Shown here: in pieces, positions 8,493 through 18,006 of the stretch
How positions within the stretch are numbered: position 1 is the first letter of the stretch
How the letters are laid out: the number at the start of each line of letters is the position of its first letter
DNA from: JAADJA01 sp963840975
GTDB taxonomy: Bacteria; Bacteroidota; Bacteroidia; Bacteroidales; JAADJA01
Assembly: GCA_963840975.1 (NCBI GenBank)
Contig: CAWJBC010000003.1
Span: 122,616 to 186,615 of the forward strand
Reading direction: 5' to 3'
DNA length: 64,000 bases
Position numbers and translations under genes: made by a program
The notes under the pieces: model-generated
Database searches by the model: none
Told to the model about the DNA's origin: nothing
The model's input: only the letters and a program-made list of their open reading frames with translations

Positions 8493-9824
8493 ATGAAAAA
8501 CTTCCTGATAATGCTATTCGTCGTTTTAACCTTTATATTTAACCAGTCTTTTGGTCAAAATTATGGCTGGATTAATATCAGCGCGAACCTCCCCGACTAC
8601 CCCTTCGATACCACTATCATCAATAATGGTGCAGATACGATCTATGCAAGCTTCTCCGATATCTCCTTTATCAACGACAATGAGGGATGGGTTTCAACCT
8701 GGCATCCTTGGGAACAGGATAGCGCGGCCATCCTCCATACCATTGATGGTGGAGATTCCTGGGAAGTACAGATGATCTTTCGGGCCTGTACCGTTATCCA
8801 TATGGTAAATGAGAGCTTAGGCTGGGCCGGTACAGATCACGGATTGATCTTTATGACAACTGATGGTGGCGAAAACTGGAGTGTTCAGGGAGTTACAGGT
8901 GGTAACATCACGAACATATCATTTGTTCCCGGAACTGATACCGGCTACCTTTGTACTTATGATGCAACTTTTATGCACCGGGTCAATCCCGGCGGGGTCA
9001 ACCCCATCAATCTGGGCGGACCTGGCTGGTGGGTATCCATCAGCGCCCCTTCGAATGAACGTATCTGGATCAGTGGCAATACCAGTGTTGAATGTTACGA
9101 AGACGGTATCCTAACAGACCAACCCATTACATCAGCTACATATAATTCAATCTCATTTATTGATAACAACCTGGGTTGGGGCTGTGGGTATGAAGGTGTG
9201 AAAGACAAAAATCAGGGAGTGCTAGCAGGATGTGTCGGAAAGAACATCCCCTGGGTACACCTGCAATACACCGACAGTCCTATGAACAATATCTTTGCGT
9301 TAGATGATGACCATGTCTGGGCAGTGGGGTGCTGCGGGCAGATCTATTATTCCGAAAATGCCTCGCAGTTTGACAGGGATTCACTCAATGGTGCCAACTG
9401 GTGGAGCAATGTGGTATTCACGCCACAAAGTCATCCCCGGCCCGATCTTGACCTCTGGATAGTTTACTTCACTGCGCTGAATAATGGCTATGCCGCCGGC
9501 GGGTACAACACCCTGCTAAGGTATACGCAGATAACAACCATTACAGAGTCTTCATCATCGGGTTTTCAGATTTTTCCGAATCCAACAAGTGGAAAGTTCT
9601 CAGTTACAAACGTGCATGTGGGAAATATAGGTTCATGGGTATTATCTAATGCAGGTGGAGTGGAAATTATTGATTTGTTTGGTAAAGTGATGAAATCATT
9701 TGGCGGTAATTTCATTTCTGAAAGTATGGAATTCAATGTAAGCGATTTACCAAATGGAATTTATTTCCTGCGCATTCTTGCTGGTAATCAGTCAACCGCG
9801 CAAAAAATTATTATTCAAAAATAA
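8493..9824 (+). CDS. Secreted YCF48/BNR-like propeller protein with T9SS domain
   Basis: 443 residues. Signal peptide 1-21. Residues 25-340 carry beta-propeller repeats of the photosystem-II-stability-factor/BNR type ('ILHTIDGGDSWEV', 'FMTTDGGENWSVQG'; aromatic 'GW.' repeats such as 'NEGWVS', 'NLGWGCG'). Residues 355-443 are a T9SS type A sorting domain ('FQIFPNPTSGKFSV', 'IIDLFGKVM', 'LPNGIYFLRIL'). Only five bases separate it from the next gene, so the two are probably one transcript, headed by the candidate LytTR operator at 8400-8433. In secreted Bacteroidota proteins such propellers usually serve as binding or scaffold domains; no enzymatic residues are evident. Confidence 0.85.
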   Translation: MKNFLIMLFVVLTFIFNQSFGQNYGWINISANLPDYPFDTTIINNGADTIYASFSDISFINDNEGWVSTWHPWEQDSAAILHTIDGGDSWEVQMIFRACTVIHMVNESLGWAGTDHGLIFMTTDGGENWSVQGVTGGNITNISFVPGTDTGYLCTYDATFMHRVNPGGVNPINLGGPGWWVSISAPSNERIWISGNTSVECYEDGILTDQPITSATYNSISFIDNNLGWGCGYEGVKDKNQGVLAGCVGKNIPWVHLQYTDSPMNNIFALDDDHVWAVGCCGQIYYSENASQFDRDSLNGANWWSNVVFTPQSHPRPDLDLWIVYFTALNNGYAAGGYNTLLRYTQITTITESSSSGFQIFPNPTSGKFSVTNVHVGNIGSWVLSNAGGVEIIDLFGKVMKSFGGNFISESMEFNVSDLPNGIYFLRILAGNQSTAQKIIIQK

Positions 9825-9829
9825 CCATC

Positions 9830-12697
9830 ATGAAGAAGTTTCTTTCACTTTTAATTTTTGCCTTTTGCCTCAACTCTTTTGCTCTTTCTCAACAAGGCAT
9901 TATCCAACTCCCGGCTACGGGGCAAACCATCAGTTATTATCCCGGAGATGATGGTGATTTGCAAGTGGGGCTACCAATTCCTGCCAACCGATTTACCGAC
10001 AATGGTGACGGTTCTGTCATGGACTTGTTTACAGGTTTAATGTGGATGAAAGATGCCAACCTGATCGCCACCAAAGATCCCGACTTCGACCAGGATCGTA
10101 CACCCGGCGATGGTGATGTTGACTGGAAGACAGCACTGGATTATATGCAATTACTGAATGATGAGAATTACCTGGGCTATAACGGCTGGCGATTGCCCAA
10201 TCTCGTTGAACTCCGATCGCTGGTTAACCTTGGTATCCCTGATACTGTCTTTCCGAGCGGTTTTCCATTCGCAAATCTGCAGGATCTTTACTGGAGTTCA
10301 ACTACCTCCGAAAATTTGCGAAGCCTGGCAATTGGAGTCCTGTTGCAAGAACATTATGCGCATTCCAATATCATTAACCCAGCAGGAGAAACCCAGGAGT
10401 TTGCGAAGGATCCGGATATTACCGGGGCCAATTACTGGAAATATTATTGTCTTCCGGTAAGAAGCACTAGTAATCCGGGTCAGGTTGAACTTCCGGTAAC
10501 AGGCCAGCGCTATACTTTTTTCCCGGATGATGATGGGTTTTTAAAGGAAGGCACGGCATGGCCTACACCCCGGCTGGTTGACAATGACAATGGAACCGTG
10601 AGCGACCGGCTTGCAGGATTAATGTGGGCAAAGGATGCCAATTTAATGCTGACGCGAAACCCAGAATTCGATACCAATCAATGGGTTGACGGGGCCATCA
10701 ACTGGCAGCACGCAATAGATTATGTGGCTTTGCTCAATTCCGAAAATTATTTAGGTCACAATGACTGGCGCATGCCCAACCGGAATGAAATGACCAGCCT
10801 GGTGGACTTCAGCCGCAAACAACCAGCAATTCCGGAAAGATTTCCATTTTCAAATATGACCGGCTATAATTTCGAATATGCCTACTGGACCTCCACAACA
10901 CGGGCCGATGAAACGGATCAGGCCTGGGTAGTCTGGCTCACTGATGGGATGATGGGTGGCGGCAATAAACTGGTTTATGAAAAAACGAGAGACTGGCATG
11001 TCTGGCCTGTGCGAACAGATAATACACCCTTGCCAACCTCGTCCATCAGCGGAACCATCACCCTTGATGGCAATCCTTATCCAAGAGCAGAATTGCTATT
11101 ATCAGGACCGATCAGCGGATTTATCCGGTCGAACCTGAACGGTGAATTTGAATTCAATTACCTGCCTGATGGAATTTACACGGTGACCCCTACCCATAAA
11201 TATGCCTCTTTTTATCCTGCTTCCTGCACCGTAACGATTGAAAGCAGCAATGAAACCTGCAATTTCATTTCTACCTATATTCGGGCTTATGGTTGGATGG
11301 ATATCAGTGAAAAGCTCTTCCCTTATGGCGGCGCAGCCGGAGGCTGTTTGTCGGATATTTGGTTTATCGGAAATGAGGGTTGGATCACCAACAGCTGTAA
11401 TTATGCCGAAATCTACCATACTACCGATGGTGGAGAAACCTGGGACATTCAATCGCCGTTGGCAGAGTGCCATGCCATTTATATGCTTTCATCAGAGGTA
11501 GGCTACACAGGTGGTGTGAGCGGATTACTTTGCAAAACCACAGACGGCGGCCAGAACTGGAATTTCTTTGCTGTGGCACCATCCCAGATTCGCAGTATCG
11601 GGTTCTCACCGGATGGCTCCATGGGATGGTGCGGTGGGGTGGAAGGCTATTTATCAAGGATTACGGCAACTGGGCTCGAATCGCAGTTCAACACTTACAC
11701 TGACTGGGATGCTATTTCATTTGGCTCCAATGATTATGGATGGACGGTAAGTTGTTTTGGCCGGAAGATGATCTATGAAAACAACGAGTGGACATTCTAT
11801 GGTGGGGCGCAATACTTTCCATGTTTCGGGGATATCCAGTTCAACACGCCAACCCAGGCCTGGTTAAGCTATGGGGGTGAAATGTTACGCCTCAGAAACG
11901 GAATGTTTCAACATTTTTATGAAGATACCTTACAAAGCATTCAGGGCGTTTTTACATTCGGACTTGACTCTGTGTGGGCGGTAACCACAGGGGGAGATAT
12001 TCTATTAACTTCTCAGGGAAATGCTGATACAGTTCATTTCAGTGTTGACCATATTGCTGATGCATGGCTTACGGATATTTTCGCGAGCGATGCGCACCAT
12101 GCCTGGGCCATTGGAAATAACGGATCATTATACCGATATGGCATCCTGGAAGGTTTTCCGGCCGGTCAGGCTGATATCCTGGATTTCGTGGTCGATCAGC
12201 AGGTGGAACCGGCAACAGTTAATCAAACGGACCAAACCATTCATGTAAATGTCGCAGCCGGCACTGACCTGACGCAGATGATCCCGGAAATTTTCCTTTC
12301 GGCAGGTGCTTCAGTCGATCCGCCGGGTGGCGCTTTGCAGGATTTTACCAATCCGGTAACGTATACAGTTACATCTGAAAACGGCCAGGTAACAAAAGAA
12401 TGGACAGTTTCAATGAGTGTGATGTCAGTTCATAAAGGAATTGAACCGGTTTTATTGACACTATATCCCAATCCTGCGAAAGATGAAATATTTATAAATA
12501 TGAACCTAAAAGACATCCAGAACTACCAAATCCTGCTTTATGATGTTTTCGGTAATCTAATCAAAGAAATGAAGATTAGAAACGGTTGCACCCCAATCTA
12601 TGTCCTTGATGTAAGGGATATCAAACCTGGTATTTATTTCTGCAGTATTATTTATGATGATAAATCAAATACTCAAAAACTCATCATTCAAAAATAA
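9830..12697 (+). CDS. Secreted protein: two DUF1566 domains, propeller, T9SS domain
   Basis: 955 residues. After a signal peptide (1-20) come two DUF1566 (Lcl C-terminal type) domains, about 55-205 and 230-390, each with 'GLMWMKDANL' or 'GLMWAKDANL', a 'NGWRLPN'/'NDWRMPN' motif and 'YWSST'/'YWTST'. A carboxypeptidase-regulatory-like beta-sandwich follows (about 400-480, 'SISGTITLDGNPYP'), then a YCF48/BNR propeller (480-760, 'IYHTTDGGETWDI') like the upstream protein, a DUF5018-like domain (765-850, 'FTNPVTYTVTSENG') and a T9SS type A domain (870-955, 'LYPNPAKDEIF', 'KPGIYF'). It is expected on the cell surface. DUF1566 domains often occur in lectin-like or adhesive proteins; the ligand is unknown. 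It appears to be co-transcribed with the gene before it. Confidence 0.85.
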   Translation: MKKFLSLLIFAFCLNSFALSQQGIIQLPATGQTISYYPGDDGDLQVGLPIPANRFTDNGDGSVMDLFTGLMWMKDANLIATKDPDFDQDRTPGDGDVDWKTALDYMQLLNDENYLGYNGWRLPNLVELRSLVNLGIPDTVFPSGFPFANLQDLYWSSTTSENLRSLAIGVLLQEHYAHSNIINPAGETQEFAKDPDITGANYWKYYCLPVRSTSNPGQVELPVTGQRYTFFPDDDGFLKEGTAWPTPRLVDNDNGTVSDRLAGLMWAKDANLMLTRNPEFDTNQWVDGAINWQHAIDYVALLNSENYLGHNDWRMPNRNEMTSLVDFSRKQPAIPERFPFSNMTGYNFEYAYWTSTTRADETDQAWVVWLTDGMMGGGNKLVYEKTRDWHVWPVRTDNTPLPTSSISGTITLDGNPYPRAELLLSGPISGFIRSNLNGEFEFNYLPDGIYTVTPTHKYASFYPASCTVTIESSNETCNFISTYIRAYGWMDISEKLFPYGGAAGGCLSDIWFIGNEGWITNSCNYAEIYHTTDGGETWDIQSPLAECHAIYMLSSEVGYTGGVSGLLCKTTDGGQNWNFFAVAPSQIRSIGFSPDGSMGWCGGVEGYLSRITATGLESQFNTYTDWDAISFGSNDYGWTVSCFGRKMIYENNEWTFYGGAQYFPCFGDIQFNTPTQAWLSYGGEMLRLRNGMFQHFYEDTLQSIQGVFTFGLDSVWAVTTGGDILLTSQGNADTVHFSVDHIADAWLTDIFASDAHHAWAIGNNGSLYRYGILEGFPAGQADILDFVVDQQVEPATVNQTDQTIHVNVAAGTDLTQMIPEIFLSAGASVDPPGGALQDFTNPVTYTVTSENGQVTKEWTVSMSVMSVHKGIEPVLLTLYPNPAKDEIFINMNLKDIQNYQILLYDVFGNLIKEMKIRNGCTPIYVLDVRDIKPGIYFCSIIYDDKSNTQKLIIQK

Positions 12698-12706
12698 CAG
12701 CTATAA

Positions 12707-12939
12707 AACGTTTTTTTACTTTTATCTTGCTTCCTTTTCATTCGCACAGATCATTTATATGAATGTGAACAACAATTCCGGTTGTGAAAATGGGAGTGTT
12801 GAACATCTTTTCAATACCATCATAATGGATTGTTCATATCCCAAAATGGTGATTCTATAGTGGTTGCCCCGGGACCTATGTTGAAGATACAATACTGATA
12901 AAGAAGTGTTTGTCCATCCGCCCTGAAGCCTTACCTTAA
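12707..12939 (+). pseudogene. Remnant of a secreted beta-helix protein
   Basis: Three adjacent frames together spell the start of a Bacteroidota beta-helix protein: an apparent signal peptide ('FYFYLASFSFAQ'), then 'IIYMNVNNNSGCENGSVEH.FNTI' in one frame, 'SQNGDSIVVAPG' in the second and 'TYVEDTILIKKCLSI' in the third, before a stop at 12937-12939. The usual order 'PFNTIQ...GDSIxVxPGTYxE' is easy to recognise, so this is a truncated and frameshifted relic. It lacks an ATG in frame and ends after about 75 codons. It lies in the gap 12698-13080 ahead of the second candidate LytTR operator. Confidence 0.6.
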
Positions 12940-12981
12940 AGAGAAGTATGGAGAACCTTACTCTTTACTTCCCTATTTTCG

Positions 12982-13015
12982 CGAATAATAATTCATTCCC
13001 GGCGAATAATAATTT
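12982..13015 (+). promoter_or_regulatory. Candidate LytTR operator, copy 2
   Basis: Identical over 34 bp to 8400-8433: two CGAATAATAATT direct repeats with a 21-bp period. It ends 65 bases before the ATG of the small LytTR gene at 13081. A -7-like TAACTTTA lies at 13043-13050, 27 bases past the repeat; a weaker TAAATTAG sits at nearly the same distance from copy 1. This suggests that the small LytTR gene is itself controlled by a LytTR protein. Confidence 0.65.
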
Positions 13016-13080
13016 GCCACCCATTCTCACTCAACCTCAAATTAACTTTACATTTTAATTGATCATACCGGTTTTTTAAA

Positions 13081-13572
13081 ATGGAACGGATCATCATCAT
13101 AGACGACAAAAAATGTGAAAAGGAACTTGCAGATTTTCTGGAAGCCAACAAAGATCACATCCGCTACAGCAATACACTCGAAAATATTCAGTCGAATGCA
13201 AAAGGTCTTTATGAAGAACTCACCACTCATGGCAGGAATGATGAAAAACTCGCCATCAGCTCAAACCAGCATATTGATATCGTCCACACAAGTGATATTA
13301 CTCATTTGGAAGCCGGCGACCAAAAGACCATTTTATACCTCATGAATAAATCTGCCATCGAAACCAAAAGTAACCTTGATTCTTTTCTAATAAAACTAAA
13401 GGGAAGTAATTTTCTTAGGGTTCATAAAAATTACATTGTCAACCTGGATTATTTCTCCAAACTGATTAGAGGGAAAAGTACAAGTATCCAATTGAGTAAT
13501 GGAACCAGCGTACCGGTTGATGCAGCCAAAGAAAACCTGTTGTTAAATTATCTGAATAAAATTGAAATTTAA
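13081..13572 (+). CDS. Small LytTR regulator with a vestigial receiver
   Basis: 163 residues. The first 25 residues ('MERIIIIDDKKCEKELADF') look like the first strand and helix of a receiver, including the acidic pair, but the remainder of a receiver, with its phospho-acceptor Asp and Lys, is missing. Residues about 65-160 are a LytTR DNA-binding domain ('HTSDITHLEAGDQKTILYLM', 'FLRVHKNYIVNLDYF', 'VPVDAAKEN'). It is therefore likely a DNA-binding regulator that is not controlled by phosphorylation. The intact regulator at 7641 is 245 residues, so about 80 have been lost. A copy of the candidate LytTR operator lies upstream, and the surface-protein locus at 13608 begins 35 bases after its stop. 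Confidence 0.8.
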   Translation: MERIIIIDDKKCEKELADFLEANKDHIRYSNTLENIQSNAKGLYEELTTHGRNDEKLAISSNQHIDIVHTSDITHLEAGDQKTILYLMNKSAIETKSNLDSFLIKLKGSNFLRVHKNYIVNLDYFSKLIRGKSTSIQLSNGTSVPVDAAKENLLLNYLNKIEI

Positions 13573-13607
13573 ATAATGAATCAATTAACTATTTAAAATT
13601 AAAACGT

Positions 13608-14008
13608 ATGAAAAACAAATTACAATTAAGCAGGACTTATACAAAAAGACTGCTTACGGGATTTATTTCCCTGGTATTCATGGGACAAATTACAGCTTGA
13701 TGGCCCAGGTTCAATTTTCGCAAACGACGGATGCCGATTTTAACAAAGGGGTTTTAAACAACGTATTGGTCGGCAGTAACAATGTTTCCCTGCAATTCGC
13801 AGCCAGCGATGTTGGGACATGGCTTACCACAACCGTTCTACCACAAACCCTTTCGGGGCATAAGGCTGCCACATGGAACAACCAGTATGTCTATGTGGTT
13901 GGCGGTTGGAATGATGTAACATATTCCATCAGCAGTTTACCGCGCTACGATCCAAAGTGGAGGAATCAGCGGATGGACCACACTGGCTTCCATTCCGGTT
14001 GCACTTAA
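13608..14008 (+). CDS. Broken surface-protein gene, segment 1: signal peptide and first kelch-like repeats
   Basis: A 30-residue signal peptide starts at ATG 13608 and ends at a TGA at 13698-13700; the protein resumes one frame back as 'AQVQFSQTTDADFNKG' from about 13697. The stop and the next ATG overlap as TGATG. The second frame carries kelch/galactose-oxidase-like sequence ('GHKAATWNNQYVYVVGGWNDV') and leaves the correct register near 13935: the proper continuation '...VYRATIQSGGISGWTTL' is in the frame of the next segment. Two indels of opposite sign therefore bracket 13697-13935. They could be sequence errors, true mutations or, less likely, regulated frameshifts. Confidence 0.65.
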
Positions 14009-17000
14009 GGATGCAGCAGTGGTTATCGGAACCAATACTATTTATGTGATTGGTGGAAGGGATGCTACACAGGTTTATAACACAATTTATTTCGCTGTTA
14101 TAAACAGTGACGGAAGTATTGGAGCATGGCAAACTTCATCGGTAACGCTCCCTGCTGCGAGATGGGGACATACTGCTGTGTATTTAAATGGTTATATTTA
14201 TGTAGCCGGTGGTACGAATGTATTGACAGAAACTTCTGCACTCAATACAGTTTACTATTCAAAAGTCCTTGCTGATAATACATTAGGAGTTTTCTCAACA
14301 GGTACAGTTCTTCCGGCTGTTCGCAATAAACACAGTATGGTAACCTACAACAGCGTCCTTTATGTCATTGGAGGTTATGCCAATGGAGGAACCAAAGCGA
14401 ATACTGTTTACCAGGCAACTCCCGGAGTAAACGGTGCAACCGGTTCCTGGACCACACAGACAATTCTGCCTGTAAGTATCAGTAACCATTCATCTGTTGT
14501 TGCCAATGGGTTGATTATGGTTCTTGCCGGTGAACATAGTGGGACAGTTAATAATACTGTCTATTATGCTAATGCTGATGCGACTACCTGGACATGGATT
14601 CCTTCCCCTAATTTAATGTACGATCAAACTAAAGACGGAGCTGCATTTGCAGGAAATGGCATTGTTTATTATGCAGGTGGAACGAATCTTTCGGGCACGC
14701 CTATTCATAATGTTCGATATGCAAACCTGACATTGACAACCAATTATGTGAATCACGGTGTATTTACTTCCAACCCATTTTATGAACTTGGCGCAGATAG
14801 GCTGATCAATTCAATTGCATTTACAGCCTCATACACCGCTCCGGCAAATTGCCAGGTGGGTTATCGGGTTGCTGGAATTGATAAAATATGGGGAGACTGG
14901 ACAGCGCTAACTACTACTTCACTCATAACTGTTAATCAAACCAAACGATACCTACAGTATAAAGTGATACTTACAGGTTCAACTACCTTTAATTCCACTT
15001 TCAGCGATATGACACTGACCACGCCCGGAACACAACTTGCCGGAAACCTGAATGCAATTACCACTTTTACCAAGGCGCAAAGTCCCTACTGGGCAACAAG
15101 TGATATAACATTTACTGCCGGGACACACACCTTTGAAGCTGGAGCAACTGTTCTTTTCCTTCCTCAAACCGGATTGACTGTCAGCCAGGCAAATGTGATA
15201 TGCAGTGGTTCAGCAGTGGACTCCGTAAAGTTTATGTATTTCACAAATGAGAAAGGTTTATGGGATGGTATTTATTTTGACCCCAACAGCGATAACGGTG
15301 TTTCCTCACAATTCACTTACACTGTTATTGGTAATGCCGGCTACGGCAGCAACAATGCCAATCTGTATTGCAATCAAACAAATGAACCCTTGCTTACCCG
15401 ATGCAATATCCGGTATGCCGATGGGAATGGCATAAGGCTCAATTCGGCACATATAAACCTGAACAACTGCCTGGTAAGAGCTAATATGGAAAATGGCGCT
15501 TATCTTGAAAATTCCAATCCAACCTTCGTTGGAACGACCATAAGCTATAATACCGAAGCAGGAGTTTTTCTGACAACTTCAGCTTCTGAACCTACGTATA
15601 GTACTTCCACAATTTCAAACAATGGTTATGGAATGCGTTATCCATCTCCAAATTTCACAATCCTCCCTCCGAATGGATCACCCACGATGACAGGAAATAC
15701 TTATAATGGAATCGCAATAGATGGCGGTGCGGTAACAAGCGGAAACAAGGTTTGGAATTCTGTAATGTATGATTATTTATTATTGGGAACAGTTACCATT
15801 CAGCAATATACCAATACGGTAAGATTAACCATTGAACCGGGCAATACTATTAAAGTAGTTAGCGGTGCACAATTACAAGTAGGAACGACAAGTAACGGAG
15901 GAGAACTTTATTCAATTGGTACGGCTGATAGTGTAATAACTTTTACTTCTTACGATGGCACATCCGGAGGTTGGAATGGAATTTATTTCCATGATTACTC
16001 TGATGAATATACGACGGCTCCTTCAGTCCTTGATTACTGTGTAATTGAAAAAGGAAATGATTATAATTATTATGCTCATAATACTTCACATGTACAAATC
16101 AGCAATAGTATTATCAGGGATGGGCTTGTTGATGGAGCTCGCTACTACAACAGTTATGGTACCATTCAAAATTGTGATTTTGAAAATAACAACCGTTACC
16201 CGCTTTACTTTACAAATTGGCAGGCATCTCCTATCCACTCCATGAATTCTATGAGTGGAAACATAGTGGATATGATCGTTTTGGAAGGTGGGCAATATGA
16301 AGAAGACAGGACATTCCTTTATGATAACGGTTTGCATTATCTGGCGCTGAATGATATTATAATAGGCAGATATACGGTTTACAGAACGCTTACTATTGAA
16401 CCTGGGGTAACTATAGAATTTCAACCCGGAACACAGCTTCAGGTAGCCACAACCAGTAATGGTGGTAACCTGTTTGCTGAAGGAACTGCGGGAAGCCCAA
16501 TTATTTTCAAAGCATTTAATAATACCCCCGGTGGTTGGGATGGGATCTATTTCCATCCCTATAGTGATGTTTATGGATCAAGCTCCTCCATGAAATATTG
16601 CATCATCGAACAGGGAAATGATTATAATGTGTATTGTAATGAAACCACTGAACCATTCTTTGAAAATTGCACCTTCCAAAATTCAGTCAATAATGGCCTG
16701 CTTGAAACAAGTTCATCACCCGAAGTTCATGATTGCCAGTTTATAAATAATGGCGCTTACCCCATAAATTATTTAACCTGGGATTGCAATTCTCATTTAG
16801 AAGGAAATTCATATATAGGAAATAATCCAAATTATATTGCATTGTCCGGTGGTCAATATTCTTCTGACAGGATTTTATATAATGATGGGATACATTATCA
16901 TGTTTTATCGGATATTTTACTTGGTAGATATACTGAACATAGGAAACTGACAATTGAACCCGGAGTAACACTTGAATTTAATCCGGGAACTAAACTTCAG

Positions 17001-18005
17001 GTAGGGTTCACTTCCAATGGCGGTGATTTATATGCAGCAGGTAATCCAGACAGTATTATTGTATTTAAACCCTACAATGATATTGCAGGCGGATGGGAAG
17101 GTATTTATTTTCATAATTACAGCGATGCCTATGGTTCAACATCTTCCATGAAATACTGCAACATTGATAAAGGTAATAATTACAATATGTATTGCGAATC
17201 AACAGTTCAGCCCGCCACATTTGAAAATTGCAGACTTACAGATGCCATTGGTGAAGGGTTAAAGCTTTATGATGCAACTATAGGGGATATTAAAAACACT
17301 ACAGTTACAGATAATGGTGGACATGGAATATACCTCGACGGATCAAGCCATCCTGTTATAGGAAATGATGCGCTGTATACAAATAACTTTTTTGGCAATG
17401 GCCCATTTGAAGTATACAACAATACAACCTATAACATAAATGCCCGCTATAATTATTGGGGAACTGCTGATTCGGCAATGATCGCTGCCCGGATATACGA
17501 TAAGTATGATAATACGGCAAAAGGTATTGTTTACTTTGGAAATTTCGCTCAGTTACCTTCTATTCCTACGGCAACCATGGTGTTAGGTGGGACAGTAAAA
17601 TATGCCAATACAGGCGCCAATCCGATGAAAAATGCTTCAATGGTAATCAAGAACTTTGGGGGAACAACCATTGCAACTACTACTACCAATACCTCCGGGG
17701 TCTATGCTTTCAGTTCTATCCCATCAGGGAATTACACCATGACGATTACCCCAAGTAATCCCTGGGGTGGCGTGAATTCGACAGATGCTCTGGGTATTTT
17801 GAACCACTTTGCGCAAATTAATTCATTATCAGGAATGAAGCTTGCTGCCGCTGATGTCAATTACAGCCATACCGTTAACGGAACGGATGTGTTGTTTGTA
17901 ATGAGACGTTATACCGGACTTATCACTTCATTTCCGGCTGGTAATTACCTCTACAACAGCAGTTCTGTTGTTGTTAACGGCAACCTAGGTTACAAACAAT
18001 TTTGA
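13938..18005 (+). CDS. Broken surface-protein gene, segment 2: kelch-like repeats, beta-helix, dockerin-like region
   Basis: Main segment, about 1,355 codons. The first GTG is at 14019, but homologous sequence in the same frame starts near 13938, so this is an internal part rather than a separate gene. Kelch-like repeats ('GHTAVYLNGYIYVAGG', 'KHSMVTYNSVLYVIGG') run to about 14750. Then come four right-handed beta-helix blocks of about 180 residues, with recurring 'LTIEPG.T', 'LQVGTTSNGG', 'GGWNGIYFH' and 'YCVIEKGNDYN' motifs. Near the end are a carboxypeptidase-regulatory/SdrD-B-like sandwich ('GTVKYANTGANP', 'SGVYAFSSIPSGNY') and a dockerin-like pair ('GGVNSTDALGIL' and 'ADVNYSHTVNGTDVLFVMRRY'). 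It ends at a TGA reached after a run of four T's; removing one T joins it to the next segment. Confidence 0.75.
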   Translation, partial: YRATIQSGGISGWTTLASIPVALKDAAVVIGTNTIYVIGGRDATQVYNTIYFAVINSDGSIGAWQTSSVTLPAARWGHTAVYLNGYIYVAGGTNVLTETSALNTVYYSKVLADNTLGVFSTGTVLPAVRNKHSMVTYNSVLYVIGGYANGGTKANTVYQATPGVNGATGSWTTQTILPVSISNHSSVVANGLIMVLAGEHSGTVNNTVYYANADATTWTWIPSPNLMYDQTKDGAAFAGNGIVYYAGGTNLSGTPIHNVRYANLTLTTNYVNHGVFTSNPFYELGADRLINSIAFTASYTAPANCQVGYRVAGIDKIWGDWTALTTTSLITVNQTKRYLQYKVILTGSTTFNSTFSDMTLTTPGTQLAGNLNAITTFTKAQSPYWATSDITFTAGTHTFEAGATVLFLPQTGLTVSQANVICSGSAVDSVKFMYFTNEKGLWDGIYFDPNSDNGVSSQFTYTVIGNAGYGSNNANLYCNQTNEPLLTRCNIRYADGNGIRLNSAHINLNNCLVRANMENGAYLENSNPTFVGTTISYNTEAGVFLTTSASEPTYSTSTISNNGYGMRYPSPNFTILPPNGSPTMTGNTYNGIAIDGGAVTSGNKVWNSVMYDYLLLGTVTIQQYTNTVRLTIEPGNTIKVVSGAQLQVGTTSNGGELYSIGTADSVITFTSYDGTSGGWNGIYFHDYSDEYTTAPSVLDYCVIEKGNDYNYYAHNTSHVQISNSIIRDGLVDGARYYNSYGTIQNCDFENNNRYPLYFTNWQASPIHSMNSMSGNIVDMIVLEGGQYEEDRTFLYDNGLHYLALNDIIIGRYTVYRTLTIEPGVTIEFQPGTQLQVATTSNGGNLFAEGTAGSPIIFKAFNNTPGGWDGIYFHPYSDVYGSSSSMKYCIIEQGNDYNVYCNETTEPFFENCTFQNSVNNGLLETSSSPEVHDCQFINNGAYPINYLTWDCNSHLEGNSYIGNNPNYIALSGGQYSSDRILYNDGIHYHVLSDILLGRYTEHRKLTIEPGVTLEFNPGTKLQVGFTSNGGDLYAAGNPDSIIVFKPYNDIAGGWEGIYFHNYSDAYGSTSSMKYCNIDKGNNYNMYCESTVQPATFENCRLTDAIGEGLKLYDATIGDIKNTTVTDNGGHGIYLDGSSHPVIGNDALYTNNFFGNGPFEVYNNTTYNINARYNYWGTADSAMIAARIYDKYDNTAKGIVYFGNFAQLPSIPTATMVLGGTVKYANTGANPMKNASMVIKNFGGTTIATTTTNTSGVYAFSSIPSGNYTMTITPSNPWGGVNSTDALGILNHFAQINSLSGMKLAAADVNYSHTVNGTDVLFVMRRYTGLITSFPAGNYLYNSSSVVVNGNLGYKQF

Positions 18006-18006
18006 T

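Noticed and set aside
16086..16556. 156-codon minus-strand frame
   Set aside because: Antisense to the repetitive beta-helix of the 13608 locus; no recognisable protein features.
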